Origin: Clostridia bacterium UC5.1-1D2
GTDB lineage: Bacteria > Bacillota > Clostridia > Lachnospirales > Lachnospiraceae
Direction: 5' to 3'
NCBI GenBank assembly: GCA_001304855.1
Contig: BBZN01000019.1
Location: 1-64,000, forward strand
Length of the DNA: 64,000 nt
The stretch's first letter is position 1. Each line of letters begins with the position of its first letter. Positions 63,529-64,000 of the stretch are shown here, piece after piece. Under the pieces are notes generated by a model, which ran no database searches, was not told where the DNA came from, and was given only the letters and a program-made list of their open reading frames with translations. The translations under genes and the position numbers were made by a program.

Positions 63529-64000
63529 ATGGACAAACGTAAGGTTCTGATTCACGGCGCTGATACCCGTGGACAAAAACTTGTAAAACGTATTAACTCA
63601 ATTTTTGATATTGTGGGATTTATTGAAAGGGATCCCGGTATCAGAAATGCCGCAGGCAGCGAATATGCCTGCTACAGGGATATCAGCGAGTTTATGAGGG
63701 ATACAGACGGGGAAGGCGGTATCGATTTTATCCTTTCCATCGTTGAAGATTTCAATGGGCTCCAGCGTGAATATATGAATAAAGGGATTCCGTTCCACAA
63801 GATATTGGACTTGCGGCATGTCCATCAATATGAAAAGCATATTTTACACCAATGCCTTGCAAACGAGATTCACCGCCGCAATGTGCCTGGTTCGGTTGCC
63901 GAACTTGGGGTGGACTTCGGCGATACCGCAAAATACATAAACCTCTATTTTCCTGACAGAACCTGTTACCTTTTTGACACGTTCAGAGGATTTGACAAGA
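63529..64000 (+). CDS. TylF/MycF-type O-methyltransferase, N-terminal part
   Basis: The frame is open to the right edge (157 codons seen). The first 110 residues form a Rossmann-like segment (KVLIHGADTRGQKLVKRI, IDFILSIVEDFN), as found before sugar-modifying transferases. It continues into GSVAELGVDFGDTAKYINLY and CYLFDTFRGFD, the S-adenosylmethionine site of TylF/MycF/NovP-type methyltransferases. Probably O-methylates a sugar of the surface glycan. GAGAAAGGA lies before ATG 63529. Confidence 0.72.
   Translation, partial: MDKRKVLIHGADTRGQKLVKRINSIFDIVGFIERDPGIRNAAGSEYACYRDISEFMRDTDGEGGIDFILSIVEDFNGLQREYMNKGIPFHKILDLRHVHQYEKHILHQCLANEIHRRNVPGSVAELGVDFGDTAKYINLYFPDRTCYLFDTFRGFDK

Overview
The window looks like the chromosome of an anaerobic gut Firmicute of the Lachnospiraceae, close to the Clostridium clostridioforme / Enterocloster type. 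This is inferred from the gene content (ferredoxin-dependent 2-oxoacid oxidoreductase, Na+-pumping biotin decarboxylase parts, fucose catabolism with a ribose-type ABC transporter, choline-binding-like wall proteins, many c-di-GMP proteins), strong AGGAGG ribosome binding sites and moderate GC content. I see no rRNA, tRNA, CRISPR array or complete insertion sequence.

Read this first: most genes are broken into pieces lying in successive reading frames. In the junctions I resolved, frame is restored by adding one missing base (occasionally two), usually in a short run of identical bases. There are roughly 70 such events, also inside housekeeping genes. I treat this as a deletion-type sequencing or assembly error and annotate whole genes across the breaks, not pseudogenes. 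Residue numbers refer to the restored reading.

Layout. 1-1366: end of a secreted repeat/wall-binding protein. 1743-9052: one operon, korDABC-sucCD-larA-like-malic enzyme, linking 2-oxoglutarate oxidation, substrate-level ATP formation and malate use. 9278-13183: RpiR regulator, acyltransferase, secreted glycosidase-like DUF5722 protein. 13325-22529: L-fucose locus (DeoR regulator; kinase, isomerase, aldolase, ABC transporter, mutarotase). 22752-23964: aspartate kinase. 24243-29578: biotin-dependent transcarboxylase/Na+-pump cluster. 29694-36945: secreted subtilase, glycogen phosphorylase, AraC regulator, 4-alpha-glucanotransferase with a NUDIX domain. 37090-40531: GGDEF-EAL-PAS-GGDEF protein. 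40559-47765: acetyltransferase, two tandem wall-binding paralogues, CBS-type pyrophosphatase, flavin reductase-like protein, shikimate kinase. 47832-51615 (minus): a very large REC-HD-GYP-PAS-GGDEF-GAF-PAS response regulator.

51839-53720 is the most unusual part: a perfect 35-bp inverted repeat flanking 188 bp that carries a promoter pointing away from the next gene (a candidate invertible phase switch), then a TnpB-like protein that has lost all three RuvC catalytic acidic residues, then a possible guide-RNA scaffold. 53843-64000 is a surface-glycan operon built around phosphonate chemistry: TagF-like transferase, PEP mutase fused to a nucleotidyltransferase, phosphonopyruvate decarboxylase, phosphoesterase, sugar epimerase, second nucleotidyltransferase, Rossmann protein, two LicD transferases and a TylF-type methyltransferase (cut by the window end). 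Together these suggest decoration of a cell-surface polymer with aminoethylphosphonate or a relative, perhaps under phase-variable and RNA-guided control.
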